A DNA stretch of 64,000 nt from Gigaspora margarita (Eukaryota > Glomeromycota > Glomeromycetes > Diversisporales > Gigasporaceae): NCBI GenBank assembly GCA_009809945.1, contig WTPW01000676.1, positions 194,103 through 258,102 on the forward strand, read 5' to 3'. Below, piece after piece: positions 11,375-22,389 of this stretch. Position numbers and translations under genes: made by a program. How positions within the stretch are numbered: position 1 is the stretch's first letter; the number at the start of each line of letters is the position of its first letter. The notes under the pieces are model-generated. The model did not search any database and had not been told where the DNA came from. It worked only from the letters and a program-made list of their open reading frames with translations.

Positions 11375-13422
11375 CAAGCTCCTAATATATTAGATTCACT
11401 TCTATTATAAACCAAAAGTGGAATAGTAACACTTTTTCTATTAACTGATGCTGTAAACTTACCCTTTACTATAGGTTCCCAGCCAGCTCAATGTTGCCAT
11501 CTAGTGCCAAGAATAAATAATGATATATCATTACTATTATTATCTTTTTCTGTTGGTAAAACTGAAAACTCATCTGAAATTGTTAAGGTATCATTTTCAA
11601 TACCTATAGTAACGAGTATATTAGAAAAAGTCCCAACAGATTGTTTTTCACCTATAGCTCCTGTTAGTCTATAAACCTTTTCTATCTATTTTTAGCCCAA
11701 AATATTTTATAAAATGGATTGCAGTATTTTTAGAAATATGTGACCCATCTGAACCTGTATTGAGTAATGCATAGGGTATTTCTAAATCATATACTTTACA
11801 TGAAATAGTGCCATAATTATTGGGTTCTTTTATTTGCAAAAAGTTTATTTTTAATAGATCAAGCCAATTTCAATATAATTGGGCTTCTTGATATTGTTTT
11901 ATATATAATTTAAAGAAGAAGTCCCTCCTACTTTCTTACAATAATTGCTTGAAGTCAAATATGCTAGCATATCTTTTTTTGAGCATGCAAGAAAAAATGG
12001 CTCTAAAATAAATTGATACTTTTTTATTATATTTTCCCAACTTTGTCTATTTCTTTATTTGTATAATTTTTTGAATAATATGAATAAAATGAATCTTTTA
12101 TTTCAGTAAATAATTTACTAAGATCTGTATATATTTCTTTAGAATTTCTTTAGAGCATTGAGAAATATATTTTGTTAAAACATATTTAACTGATTCTAAA
12201 AATATCTAATTTTTATTAATAGCTTTTTTACTAGTTTTTGGTTTTTTGGATTTCTTTTTTATAGAAGATTTAGAAACCCTATTTTTTTTTATATTAAAAC
12301 AATTGGTTTCTTTATATTCAATCTTACTATTTTCTTGGTCATTTTCTTCTTGGCTACTTTCTTCTTGATCACTTTCATTAATTATATACTCTATATCATC
12401 TTCTGATTGGCTTTGGTCTATATATTCATATTGGGAGCTAGTGATATTATAATCTTTTTTGTCTTTCTAACTTTGGGGCAATTCTTTTTGTATGACCAGC
12501 TTTTCCACAAATAGAACAGTATCTTTCTATTTTCTTTGATTTTGTTAATTTTTTGGCTATAGGCTTTTTGTAGCATATAATATTTTTGACTGAATATTGT
12601 AATTTGCATAGCCTAATTTTTTGTATAATTCTTCTTCATTAAAATTTTCTAAATCTAGATGCATCATCAGAATACCCAGTCTTTGGGCTATAAAATCTAA
12701 ATGATCATATGCTTTTTTAAATATAGTTAAATTTTCACTGGGTATTGTATTAGATAAAATTATAGAAACTGATAAATTGCTATTAACTCTATTATATATA
12801 AAGGTAGATAGTTTTTGCTCAAGCCATGTGTCCTTAATAGCTGTAAAGAAAGCATTTATATCTGCAGGATTTGTTATTTTTACTCTTGCAAATAATTCAT
12901 TAGGTAAATGATTTCATAATATTGCCAATGCATCTGGGGTTATTGTTTGGTATCTGTAACAATAAAAGACGAATTCTGTCTTCATAGGTTTGAAAAGTAT
13001 CGGTCGGGTTAAATTTTTCTTGTACTAATCTAGACAAAGAAGCATTGTGTGATCCTATGGTTTCTTAATGATATTTATGCCATAACCAAGCTAAGAATTG
13101 TGTTGGGGTATCAATATTGTACCTATGAGATATTGGGCTGGAATAGGTGTATATTACCAGATATTTTAGATTTTAAAATTTAAGCTTTTATAGCATTGTT
13201 AAATCTAGCAACCCCCAATGTACCTCCATATGAAAATATTTGTACTACTCTATTATAATATTCATCAGAAGGTTCCTGGTCTATATATTGGGGAATTTGT
13301 GCAATTAATAGGGATAATGAAGATATAACATCTTGTAAGGTTGCCATGTTTGCTAAATTATTATTTTGTAATAATATAATTTGTTGATTTAAATTTAAAT
13401 TAATTGTTCTGAATTTTTGCAT
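11375..13422 (-). pseudogene. Gag-like protein with CCHC knuckle and retropepsin-type protease
   Basis: Minus-strand remnants in order: a Gag-like helical region (MQKFRTINLNLNQQIILLQ at 13422 and, further on, PDALAIL, NHLPNELFARVKI, about 12900); a zinc knuckle CSICGKAGHTK ... NCPK near 12480, split by a one-base frameshift; and an aspartic-protease region with ALLNTGSDGSHIS (about 11760), LFILGT and W.H..GW (about 11500). Retroelement Gag-Pro proteins have this order. The catalytic Asp of the D-T-G triad is Asn here (a G-to-A change), so the protease is dead. I see no reverse transcriptase and no flanking LTRs, and the nearby integrase is on the other strand, so this is not a simple nested LTR retrotransposon. 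Confidence 0.65.
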
Positions 13423-13747
13423 TTATTTTTCTATTTGGTGTATTGTTTTTCTGTAAGATTTAAAAAATGTGTAGTAATTGCCCCATCTGTCTTATAGTTT
13501 TGTAGTTGCTATTGGGTTTGCTATTTAAGAGATGCAAGGCAAATTTTTCTTGAATTAATTTGCTAACCCATCTATTTTTATTACAGTATGAGAACCACTA
13601 GTGGCAGTGTTCTTTTGCTTCATTATTATAAGCTATAGTCATTAAATTCAAGTCTATTCTAGTATTATTTTGAAATATGGATAACTGGGTTTGTAAATTT
13701 GTTAACTGGGTTTGCAATCTGCTACTTGATTTTTTGCATAAATTGCT

Positions 13748-14355
13748 CATTTATTTATCTGTAGATTTATATCTCATACCAACTCTTCAAACCTGTCTCT
13801 AGTTTCAGAAATTATTCTAAGATAATCTACAATACCATTTAGCATTAGGGCTGTTGTAATTGGGCTTTGAAAATACTATCTAATATTATTAATCTCTTGC
13901 TGAATCCTATTATTTGAGATCATGGCTTGATTTTCAGATAAAGATAATTGGGGTAATCCTGGTTGTTGAGCCGTATCACTATATTCTTGCTCGAAGTCAG
14001 ATTTATAATAATCTACTTTTTTTTCTTGAAAATTGTTTTCTATAAATATTTTTCGAGCTTGTTAGAAAAACATTCATTAAGTTTGTCTATTTCATTCAGA
14101 AAAAATGCTAACTTCTTTTCTAAATAATCTATATAATTTTCTCGCTTTTCAGATTCTTTAAATATATTAGCTAACTGTTTTATAAGATTAGAAATTTCTG
14201 ATCACAATGGGTCTAGCTTCTCATTCCAAATTGAGATTTCTTTTTCAAGGTAATTAATATAATCCTCTTTTGAGACAAGATCCTGTTGTAATTTACAGAC
14301 TCGATCTTGTATTGCTAATAAAGCATCTTTAAATTGATTGATTCGATCACACATT
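13748..14355 (-). pseudogene. Coiled-coil protein upstream of the Gag-like gene
   Basis: ATG at 14353-14355 opens MCDRINQFKDALLAIQDRVCK. Repeated YINYLEKE and YIDYLEKK segments indicate duplicated coiled-coil units. There is one in-frame TGA and a frameshift near 14050; the second half (ENNFQEKKVDYYKSDFEQE) ends at TGA 13748-13750. This stop overlaps, as ATGA, a further short frame (MSNLCKKSSSRLQTQ, to about 13460) leading towards the Gag-like gene, suggesting a compact gene string. No known domain was recognised. Confidence 0.5.
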
Positions 14356-14429
14356 TATCTTATAGTTATATAAAAGGGATCAAAATGGGAGAACCAATTA
14401 TTTTATTGATCCTCAGAGAGCATGTGATC

Positions 14430-15443
14430 TTGATCAGGATCTTACTTTACAAAGGCTTTATTACCAATCTAGGGTTATTATCAAATAGCCAAAAAATTAT
14501 TAGATGCTTGTGAAAATATTGGTTTTAATTTTTTATTAAATGATATAAAAGAATGGTTAGACAAACAAAACAGACTTTGTATCAGATTCATAAACCTTGA
14601 CCAAAATTTATTCCTAGAGCCTCATTTAATAGTATACAAATTCCTAATGAATGTCACTAAGCTGATATTCTTTATATGCCCCATGATCAAATTAATTATA
14701 AGTATTGCTTATATATAGTAGATGTGGCTTCACAATTTAAGTAGGCAGTTTCTTTAACTAATAAGTCAGCTTATTCTGTGGCCAAGGCCTTTAAGAAAGT
14801 TTATAGTAATTCCAAGTGCCCTTTAATTTGGCCAAAATCATTAATAGTAGATTCTGGTTCTGAATTTAAATCTGATTGTAAAGAATTAATAAATAAATAT
14901 AGTGTTAAAATTAAGGTTAGCACATCTTATAGAAGCCAAGGTATTGTTAAAAGATTTAATCACACTTTAGCTGAAAAATTGTTTCGTTTACAGGATGCTT
15001 CTGATTTATTATTTTCTATATCTAAGAGATCAAGTGCTTGGGTTAAAAATCTTTATATAATTATTGATAACCTTAATAATTCAGTAAATAGATTAATTGG
15101 CATAGCCCCTGCTAAAGCTATAAAAATGAACTAGATTATTTCAGCATCTTCTAAATTACGCAATGCTTCTATGGGATTTAATGAGTCTAAATTGGATTAT
15201 AGTACTTTGGTTAGATATTTACTTGAATCTGGTAAGCTAGAAACAGGACCTAAAAGAGTGACTAACTATAATTTGAGTCCTCAAATTTATCATATTAAGG
15301 AATCTTTGGTGCAAAAAAATTAGCCAATCCTATATTGGCTAGAAGATGATAAAAGCAATGGACCAAAGTGGTTTTTTGTTATAAAAGAGCTTCAAATTGT
15401 AAAAGATCTAGAATTACCTCCCCAGTGGGTACTTACAAGTTAA
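14430..15443 (+). pseudogene. Retroviral-type integrase (Polinton INT), dead
   Basis: Remnants in order: an N-terminal region ending in KEWLDKQ, a frameshift, HKP followed by TGA, then an RNase-H-fold core. First Asp in HxADILYMP (about 14660), second Asp in LIVDSGSEF (about 14845). The third acidic residue, in the (G/S)IVxRFN motif (about 14950), is Lys instead of Glu, so the D-D-E triad is broken. A C-terminal beta domain ends ELPPQWVLTS at TAA 15441-15443. The central 118 codons (14778-15134) are open. Integrase cuts and joins element ends; in Polintons it sits near one terminus, as here. It converges with the small minus-strand gene, overlapping by 11 bp. Confidence 0.85.
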
Positions 15444-15802
15444 TAAAATCTTCTGCCTCTTTATCAATTTGGTCTTCTTTGACAAAATAATCTTTAGCCA
15501 ATTTGTAATATAGCTTATATAATTCTATAATAGAACTAAGAATCTTTGGATTAATGCCATACTATGATTTGCAATCATTTATAGTTTTATTATATTTGTC
15601 TATATTAGGGAATATGGTCATAGCCAAATTTAATATATACATTTTTAGGTTTTCTGCTTGACATAATTTTTTAATTCTTTCTTTATAGTTTTGTATGAAT
15701 TTGCCATCTTTTGGTTTTCTATAATAGAGCCCTGCTTTGATTATATTAATTAAAGCTTGCTTGACTTTTGGTATGTGGGCTTGGTTTTGTTTTGTTTGCT
15801 CA
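15433..15802 (-). pseudogene. Small unrecognised gene next to the right terminal repeat
   Basis: A minus-strand frame of about 120 codons (QAHIPKVKQALINIIKAG ... DQIDKEAEDFINL) contains one in-frame TAG (about 15560). A likely one-base shift separates it from the only nearby ATG (about 15800). It is basic and helical without motifs I recognise. Confidence 0.4.
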
Positions 15803-15824
15803 TTGTAAAATTTTTATATATTAC

Positions 15825-17097
15825 CTTTATAAAGTTTTACTTTAATTAATTATTTTCTCCTATTAGCAAAAATGATCAAAGAATATTCCTGCTCATATTT
15901 ACACAATACTGGCAAGGTCTGCAGTAGGCCCTGTATGTGAGCTAAGGGGTGTTATGAACATTGGAAAGCTAAAGTACATGTTCTGTATAGTGAATGTGAT
16001 AAGCCCACTAGCTCAAGTTCAGGCAGTGTCCATTACATTGTTAGACCTATAAAAACGCCTAAACGTATACCGGTGATAATTCTTGATCCCGTGATCAAAA
16101 TTTAATAAAATACCACCATCGTGACCGTCTCGATGCAAGCTTTCGAATGGTACCAAAATCATCTTGATTGGACCGTTCTAGCCCACGCTAGTTAAAACTG
16201 AATGATTAGTCCTTACAATCGCCCTACTGCGCCCAAATCATTGGTCAACTAATACTGCGCCACCCATGACACAGAATATCGGACATTTTGAGTAATCCTA
16301 GACATTTGAGTTAATCACAGACATGTCTGTTATTCTAGACATTTGGGACATAACAGTTTTAACAGTTATAATTAACATATCTAATATAGCTGATATTTAG
16401 GATATATCTAACATATTTATTATCATTATTATATTTATTATAGCCATTATATTTAGCATTAGCATATATCAAATATATCGATTATATAGATTTCTTTATT
16501 TATTATTGTATTTATTTATATTAGCCAAACATGTATAAATACTCAAGGTTTTTCCTTCGCTACAAAGCAGAGTGAAGAATCTCTGGTTTATTGAATAAAA
16601 TAGAAGTGAAGTAGTGTGTCTTCACTGAAATACATTTGATACAATTTTTAGTATCCTCATATACTATTAATTGTGGCCTCTTTCATAATTGCAAATCCCC
16701 CAAGCCTCTTTACAAAATACTGCCCAAATAACAGTATCCCTTCCTACCCTTGCATATTACAGTAATTAGTGTGAATTACATAAAGTGTCTCCCTGCATTA
16801 GTCGCTCTAGTCTCTAGCATTTCTCTAAAGAGGTAGAAATCTAGGTTACAACATGTGAAGGGCTATTATGCAATCCAATATTATAACAGATTGCATAATA
16901 AAGCTTTAAAAAACTCAGAATAGATAGCAATTTTTAGTAAGACTTTTTGGTAAAACATTGCTAGATTAAAATTTTTTGGTAAGACTTTTTGGTAAAACTT
17001 TTATTTTTTGGTAAAACTTTTTGTTTTTGTCTACCAAAATCTTACCAAAAATTGGACAAGCTAATTTTAGGTAAGACTTTTTGTCCTTTGCTAGATA
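15825..17097 (-). repeat. Right terminal inverted repeat, interrupted by a solo LTR
   Basis: This is the reverse complement of 317-772, split by the insertion at 16039-16850. The outer end reads CTTTGCTAGATA. Divergence between the two terminal repeats is visible, so the element is old, and the LTR insertion is younger than the element. Confidence 0.85.
16039..16850 (+). mobile_element. Solo LTR, 812 bp
   Basis: It begins TGTTAGACCTA and ends TAGGTTACA (short TG...CA inverted ends) and is flanked by ACAT on both sides (16035-16038, 16851-16854). Removing it restores continuity with the left terminal repeat, which proves an insertion. A TATA-like TATAAATA near 16531 and AATAAA near 16593 mark the promoter and poly(A) signals expected of an LTR. 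No internal retrotransposon genes remain, so it arose by LTR-LTR recombination. Confidence 0.8.
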
Positions 17098-17142
17098 GTA
17101 ATGAATCAACTTTAGAATTCATTCTAGAATATTATTAAAAAT

Positions 17143-17240
17143 GGTATGCATCTTAGGCTTGAAATACTGCTCAAAAAACACACTTAACACTTCGTGATTT
17201 CAGTGTTTTTTGAGCATTGCAAGGGCAAGCAAGATAGCAT
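17143..17240. repeat. Short hairpin repeat
   Basis: An imperfect inverted repeat: GTATGCATCTTAGGCTTG... and TGCTCAAAAAACAC pair with GTGTTTTTTGAGCA...AGATAGCATAC around a loop of about 20 bp. It is probably a foldback or MITE remnant just outside the giant element. Confidence 0.5.
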
Positions 17241-17527
17241 ACTTTTTTTTGATATCTTATTTATATATCAAATCAGGCTAAAAGGCTATAGAAGATATAT
17301 TTATATTTGAACTGCAAACATATAGTTTAATACCAAATACAGTATTTATAGCTAGATTTAAGCCAGAGGTTGTTTTAAACTTAAATTCGATAGTGATTAA
17401 AATATGCTAGAAGAGGTTTGAAGATGGGTTAGAAGCCTTTCTAGATACATTTTTGATTTTGACCCTAGGACCTCTAAAATGCTCTACAGTATATTTTTAT
17501 ATATAAAACAAGGCTACTTAGAGCAAA

Positions 17528-17632
17528 AGATATAATTAATTAGTAAAATTTTGAGGATCATGATATTTTCATAATTTTATTAATAAAATTATAAAAAATG
17601 ATATGATCCTCAATATTTTACTAATTAATGGG
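17528..17632. repeat. Palindrome of about 105 bp
   Basis: TTAATTAGTAAAATTTTGAG at the left pairs with its inverse near 17630; the centre is TTTTATTAATAAAAT. The same core recurs at 18945-19040, which suggests paired ends of an element of about 1.4 kb or two copies of one foldback. The remaining sequence to 17959 has no gene. Confidence 0.55.
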
Positions 17633-17959
17633 TATCAGTTTGGCCTTTGTGCTAAATTTAGTACACACAAAAAAAATAATTTTGAACTAATTATTTGACC
17701 AAATTTAATCAAATTTTGCCAATATATATTTGAATATTAGAACTATCTTTTTGTACAATTTTAGTAATATTTATTAATAAAAATTTTTTATAGCTTACTC
17801 TTAAACTTGCTGTATTGTTCTTAAATTTTGTCATACTAAATTTAGTACAGCAGTAAAAACATTATAGTATACAAAAATTTGTAATAAATCAAAAAAAAAT
17901 AAATTTTTGGAATGTTTGAGATCCTATTTTGATTTTGGTATAGTTAAAAAAAATAAATA

Positions 17960-18222
17960 CCGTAAATTCTCGAAATAGCAGGCAGGGGCATGCTATTTTG
18001 ACTATGTGCACGCTATTTTGGATACGCGCATGGGCATTATTTTGAATATGTAGGTTGATTCTTTGAAGCTGGATTTAATATAATGTGATTCAATATGAAT
18101 GTATAATGGAGTGCGTGTTATTTCGGGGCGCGCATGGGCGTTATTTCAAAACCAGACATAAAATTTTTAGGGGTCGCAATTTTCGAATTAATGCCCCAGC
18201 CCGCTATTTCGAGAATTTACGG
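17960..18222. mobile_element. Tc1/mariner-like MITE, 263 bp
   Basis: The perfect ends CCGTAAATTCTCGAAATAGC and their inverse at the right are flanked by TA on both sides. The interior is more GC-rich than its surroundings and has no transposase. The TA duplication points to the Tc1/mariner superfamily. Confidence 0.8.
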
Positions 18223-18694
18223 TAATAATTTTTTTAAATAGCTTAAATAAACCTGTTTTATAGGGATGCACATCTAAAAATGGTTAGTCTTTTATATATT
18301 TTATATAGTAAAACATAGTAAAAATATAGTAAAAAATTTGTAAACTTAAATTAGTTATAACTTCTTATATACTAAACCAATTTTAATGATTTTACTATCA
18401 ATAGAATCAGAAAAATTATCTCTACAATCTTATTAAAAATTTAACAAAATGTTATTAAGTAAATTTTTTGTTATTTATAATTTAGTGTTTTTTTAGTTGC
18501 ACTTTTAGTAGCAATCTAATTTTTAAATATATTGATATAACTTTTGATAAGCAGTTGATTTTTAAATATACAAAAATGAAATATAAATATAGGATTATAT
18601 ATTGGATAAATTTAATTTAAAGTTATTAATACCAATTGTTCAAAATTTAACTTTTAATACTGTACTAAATTTAGTATGTTGTATAAATTTAGTA

Positions 18695-19040
18695 CAGCAA
18701 ATGATACCATTAATTATATTTTTATGCTTTAAGTAAACTTGTTCTATGTATAAAAATACATATATTGGTATATATTTATTTTATAATTTTAAGTTTTAAG
18801 TAAAAGATGCTTAATTTTGGAATTTTTAATCAAAAATTCAAAATTATGCATTTTTTTCTTAAAATTTAAAATCATAAATTAAAAGTATATTGATATAATG
18901 TATTTTTATACATAGAACAAGTTTACTTATAGCATAAAGATAAGTATTAATTAGTAAACATTTGCGAATTATAATATTTTCTATAATTTTATTAATAAAA
19001 TTATAAAAAATATTATTATTTTCAAATTTTTACTAAATAA
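18695..19040. repeat. Nested inverted repeats
   Basis: ATGCTTTAAGTAAACTTG and TTCTATGTATAAAAATACAT (18720-18760) recur inverted at 18895-18945. They are followed by a second palindrome sharing its core with 17528-17632. Multiple GTACTAAATTTAGTAC-like palindromes lie upstream (18655-18700). No gene was seen in 18223-19395. Confidence 0.55.
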
Positions 19041-19395
19041 ATATCCCTTTAACCTCTAATTAAAGTTGTAGAAGAGTATCTTGTGAGCAAAATAGCTGTT
19101 AAAACATTAAAATCCACCTAGTTAATTCTTAGATATAATTGTTTTAGTCTTTATAGTTATTTGTTTTTTTTTATTTATATAAAGAAGAATATATATAGTC
19201 ACAAAAACTAAAATACTTATATTTCACTATCTACTAGATTGATATTAATGGTTTAAACATCACTTTGTTGTAAAACAACTTTTTTTAGAAGTTATAAAAG
19301 GTTTACTTAGTAATAAAAAAAGGTTTTTTTGAAAAACTCCAAATTTAGAAATTCTAAAGACAATAAAAAAGTATTTAGTTTATTATATTTTGTCA

Positions 19396-19573
19396 ATGAA
19401 CCTGAACATGTTCATAAACCTTGAACTGAACCTGAACTGAACATGAACTTGACTTAAAAGTTCAATATTGAACCTAAACCAAACATGAACTTGTCTTAAA
19501 AGTTCAATATTGAACATGACTAAGCTGAACATGAACCTGAACTTGACCAAAGTTCAGTTTAGTTCAGGTTCAT
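19396..19573. repeat. MITE-like repeat of GAACCTGAAC/GTTCAGGTTC
   Basis: The ends ATGAACCTGAAC and GTTCAGGTTCAT are inverted. The interior is a string of GAACATGAACTTG and AAAAGTTCAATATTGAAC copies. The target duplication is unclear. Confidence 0.5.
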
Positions 19574-19594
19574 AGAAACATAAGTCAGATTGTT

Positions 19595-20260
19595 TTCTTG
19601 CAAAGTGCCAAAGAAATTAGAAATATAAAAAAATAAGTAAAAAAAAGACAAACAAAAAAAAAATGTAAGCAAACTGAATAAAAAAAAATAAAGGAAGCCC
19701 AAATTTCCATTTTTCTAAAAATTTAGAAATTGCTAAAAGCCGGTTCATGTTTGCAAAATGCCAAAAAAGTCTGAGTTGGTTTTTTTGCAAAGTGCCAGAA
19801 AGTTAAGAGTTGTGTTTTTGCATAGTGGCAGAATAAAAAAATTATTAAAAAATTTTNNNNNNNNNNNNNNNAAAAAAAAAAAAAAAAAAAAAAAAAAAAA
19901 CAAAAACAAAAACAAAAAAAAACAAAAAGTATCAAACATTGCAAAAACTTGTGAAAACTTGCACTTTAAAGAAATGTTCTTGGAAATTTAGAAATTGCTA
20001 GAAAAATTAGTTGTATTCTTGCAAAGTGTCAGAAGTCTGAGTTGGCTTGCAAAGCCAAATTGGTGTTTCTGCAAAATGCTGAAAAGTTGTTGGTTTTCTT
20101 GCAAAGTGCCAGAGAAGTTAGATTGGTATTCTTGTAAAGTACTGAAATAAAAAGAAAAAATTAAAAAATAAATAAAAAAAAGAGAAAAAATAAAAAAAAA
20201 GAAGAAAAAACAAAACAAAAAAAAATAAACAAAAACAAAAAACAAAATGAAAACAAAAAA
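19595..20260. repeat. Degenerate tandem repeat and poly-A tracts with a 15-bp N gap
   Basis: About eight diverged copies of TTGCAAAGTGCCAGAAAGTT alternate with long A-rich tracts. Ns lie at 19857-19871. The reading frames here are low-complexity Phe/Lys runs and not genes. Confidence 0.7.
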
Positions 20261-20379
20261 AAACAATATTAATCTGAAGATCTAATTATAAACAAAAGAA
20301 ATCCAATCTTGTAATACAATATTAGTCCAGTGCACTCTTGGTAAGACCCATGTTACAGATCTACTAATCCAGCTTGATT

Positions 20380-20600
20380 TCTAGTTCTAGAATATTTCAA
20401 AATTTACTTAGAAAACATTTTGAAACCACTTTCGAAATATTTAAAATTTACTTTCGAAATATTTTGAACCCACTTTTGAAAAATCAAAATTTTGATATTT
20501 CAAAATATTTCAAAATATATTGCAAAATATTTTGCTTATTTTGATGGTTTGCAAGATTCTTCAAAAGATTATGAGGGTCCACAAGATCTTTTGCAAGATT
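20380..20600. repeat. AAATATTTTGAA-type short repeats
   Basis: Repeated CTTTCGAAATATTT and TTTCAAAATATT motifs in both orientations. No coding potential was seen between 20260 and 20640. Confidence 0.45.
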
Positions 20601-20639
20601 TTGCTACTATAAATTCACTGATAATGGTCATTGGAATGG

Positions 20640-21420
20640 TAAGTAAATTCTGCAATAATTTTCTAAAGTAGCTTAACAATTGCAATTAATGTAGTTCTAA
20701 TACAAACTAACTCAATCTAAACTAATATAAATCACAATAATTTCAATACAAACATGACTCAACATTAACTGCATTCTGTAGTCACCAAAATAGTTCTGTA
20801 GATGAATTTTTTAACTTATAGTAGATATTACAATAATTTTAATGCAAACTAATTCGATCTAATCATATATTTTAGTCACAGAATAGCAGTAAGTTTATAA
20901 CAAAATTTTACAGTAACTTAATAATAATTTAAAGCAAACTAACTTATCCACTGTATACTGCATTAGTAGAAACTTTTTTTATAGTAGCTCATGATAGAAA
21001 TTAAGATAATTCCAATAAAACCAACTCAACCTTATATCACTGCAATAATCAGTAAGTTCTGTAACAAACCTTTTTATGATAACTCATGGTAGAAATCACA
21101 ATTATTCTGATGCAAACTAAACCAACTTTAATTACATAGTGTAATCACCGGAATAGTGAGTTCTATGACAAAATTTTTTAAGTAACTCATGATATAAATT
21201 ATGATAATTCATTATGAAGTTAGCCACTGTGTGCTCTGCATTAGCGAGTAAGTTCTTTGCAGAATTTTTGCAGTAAATCTTAATAGAAATTATGATAATT
21301 CTAATTCAAACTAACTCAATTTTAATCATTATACTGTGTGTACTCAATTGTTTGCTAACTGATTTTCTAATCACCATATAGTAACTTTATTCCAGAAATC
21401 ACTCTAGTAACTCAATATTA
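20640..21420 (-). repeat. AT-rich satellite, inverted copy
   Basis: This is the same degenerate satellite as 1640-4680 but in the opposite orientation (e.g. CAAACTAACTCAA, GAACTTACTG-like and AATTATGATAATTC pieces). It has at least six units and no gene. Confidence 0.6.
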
Positions 21421-21879
21421 ATAGTATAAACAAGAAAATACAATCGACATGATACTATCAAATCAATAGCGTAACAATAAATAAAAACCTTATAAAGGAT
21501 AAAATGACAGATTGGACATTTGGTCCAATAAAGTCATCTGATCTCACAATAATGTTTGCATTGTCACTTCATTGACAGCTTCTCAAAAAGAAATCAATCA
21601 AAAGTTTTGTGATCTTTGATTTCTTAAAGCTACTCCTGACATGAAATTTTTATATCATGGTATCGAAGTAGTTAAGAGATCAGTAATCTATTAATTATAC
21701 TTCACAGACTTTTACAAACTGCAATAATTTATAAATTATTATTTGCAAGTAAGTGATGTAAATAATAAGAGAACAACTAAAAAATGTGAACAAATTAATA
21801 CCTTTTGCACAATTCTTGGTTGATAAATATTTAATTATTTTATCCATTCAAATTTAGTCAATGAGTATAAATACCTAAA

Positions 21880-21899
21880 CGCGTTGCTTAAGCAACGCG
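21880..21899. other. Perfect 20-bp GC-rich palindrome
   Basis: CGCGTTGCTTAAGCAACGCG is a perfect palindrome in otherwise AT-rich DNA, about 10 bp after a TATA-like GTATAAATA. The function is unknown. Nothing else was recognised in 21420-22040. Confidence 0.6.
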
Positions 21900-22045
21900 A
21901 GATACGCTAGTGATTTTTTAATTGATTTTCAGGGTGGCTTGTTGGTCAGATGAGGCCAAATTCTACTGATCCGCCGATATGAAACTTTTTTTTCCTGCTT
22001 CCTGCTTTAATTTAACTAATAAGCTTTTTTTATTCTAGGCTAAAT

Positions 22046-22388
22046 TCATTGCTATAATCATCGCTAGAGTTTATTAAAGCATTGTTGGTGCTGTATTGGG
22101 AGCTACTATAAGTACTGTAATTGGAGTTGTTATTGGTATCATGATTTTATAGTCATTTTAGATGGGTTTTATTTGTTGTTGTATATGATAAGCATCAATT
22201 TTTCTTTTTCTTTTATTTTTTGTTTTGAGCTTTAACTAATAAGTTTTTTTTCTACTGCAGCAATTGACGGTAATATAGTTGAAGCTATTATTGGTGCCAT
22301 AGTTGGTATTGCTGTTGGTATTATAATTTTATTATTAGTTCACGCAATGTTTGTTCGTACACGGGTACTAATTTACAAATTCATGTAA
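22046..22388 (+). CDS. Possible exons of a small membrane protein (unrecognised)
   Basis: Two similar coding stretches each follow an intron-like 3' end (TAACTAATAAG branch-like sequence, T-rich tract, then CTAG or GCAG). The first reads SIVGAVLGATISTVIGVVIG (about 22078-22152). The second reads AIIGAIVGIAVGIIILLLVH (about 22282-22340) and continues to TAA/TGA near 22388. Both are glycine-zipper membrane segments (G-x3-G). No start or signal-peptide exon was found, so this may be a pseudogene or an exon duplication. Confidence 0.3.
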
Positions 22389-22389
22389 C

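Larger units (their letters stand above)
317..17097. mobile_element. Polinton/Maverick-like giant DNA transposon, decayed
   Basis: A block of about 16.8 kb is bounded by long inverted terminal repeats (317-772 and, reversed, 15825-17097). Inside are a protein-primed family-B DNA polymerase and a retroviral-type integrase whose N-terminal part has the WL..Q...HKP arrangement typical of Polinton integrases. Known Polintons are 15-25 kb and carry these two genes. Other cargo: C2H2 finger protein, RING protein, two coiled-coil proteins, a Gag/CCHC/retropepsin gene and two small unknown genes. I could not see a jelly-roll major capsid, an A32-type packaging ATPase or an adenain-like protease. All genes carry stops or frameshifts, so the copy is dead. 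Two later insertions are visible: a satellite/MITE block at about 1640-5340 and a solo LTR at 16039-16850. No 6-bp target duplication was found at the outer ends. Confidence 0.85.

Noticed and set aside
11375-15443. Nested LTR retrotransposon explaining Gag, protease and integrase together
   Set aside because: The integrase is on the opposite strand and has Polinton-type N-terminal features; no reverse transcriptase or flanking LTRs were seen.
19723-20266. Phe/Lys-rich reading frames
   Set aside because: They are translations of poly-A/T tracts and an N gap.
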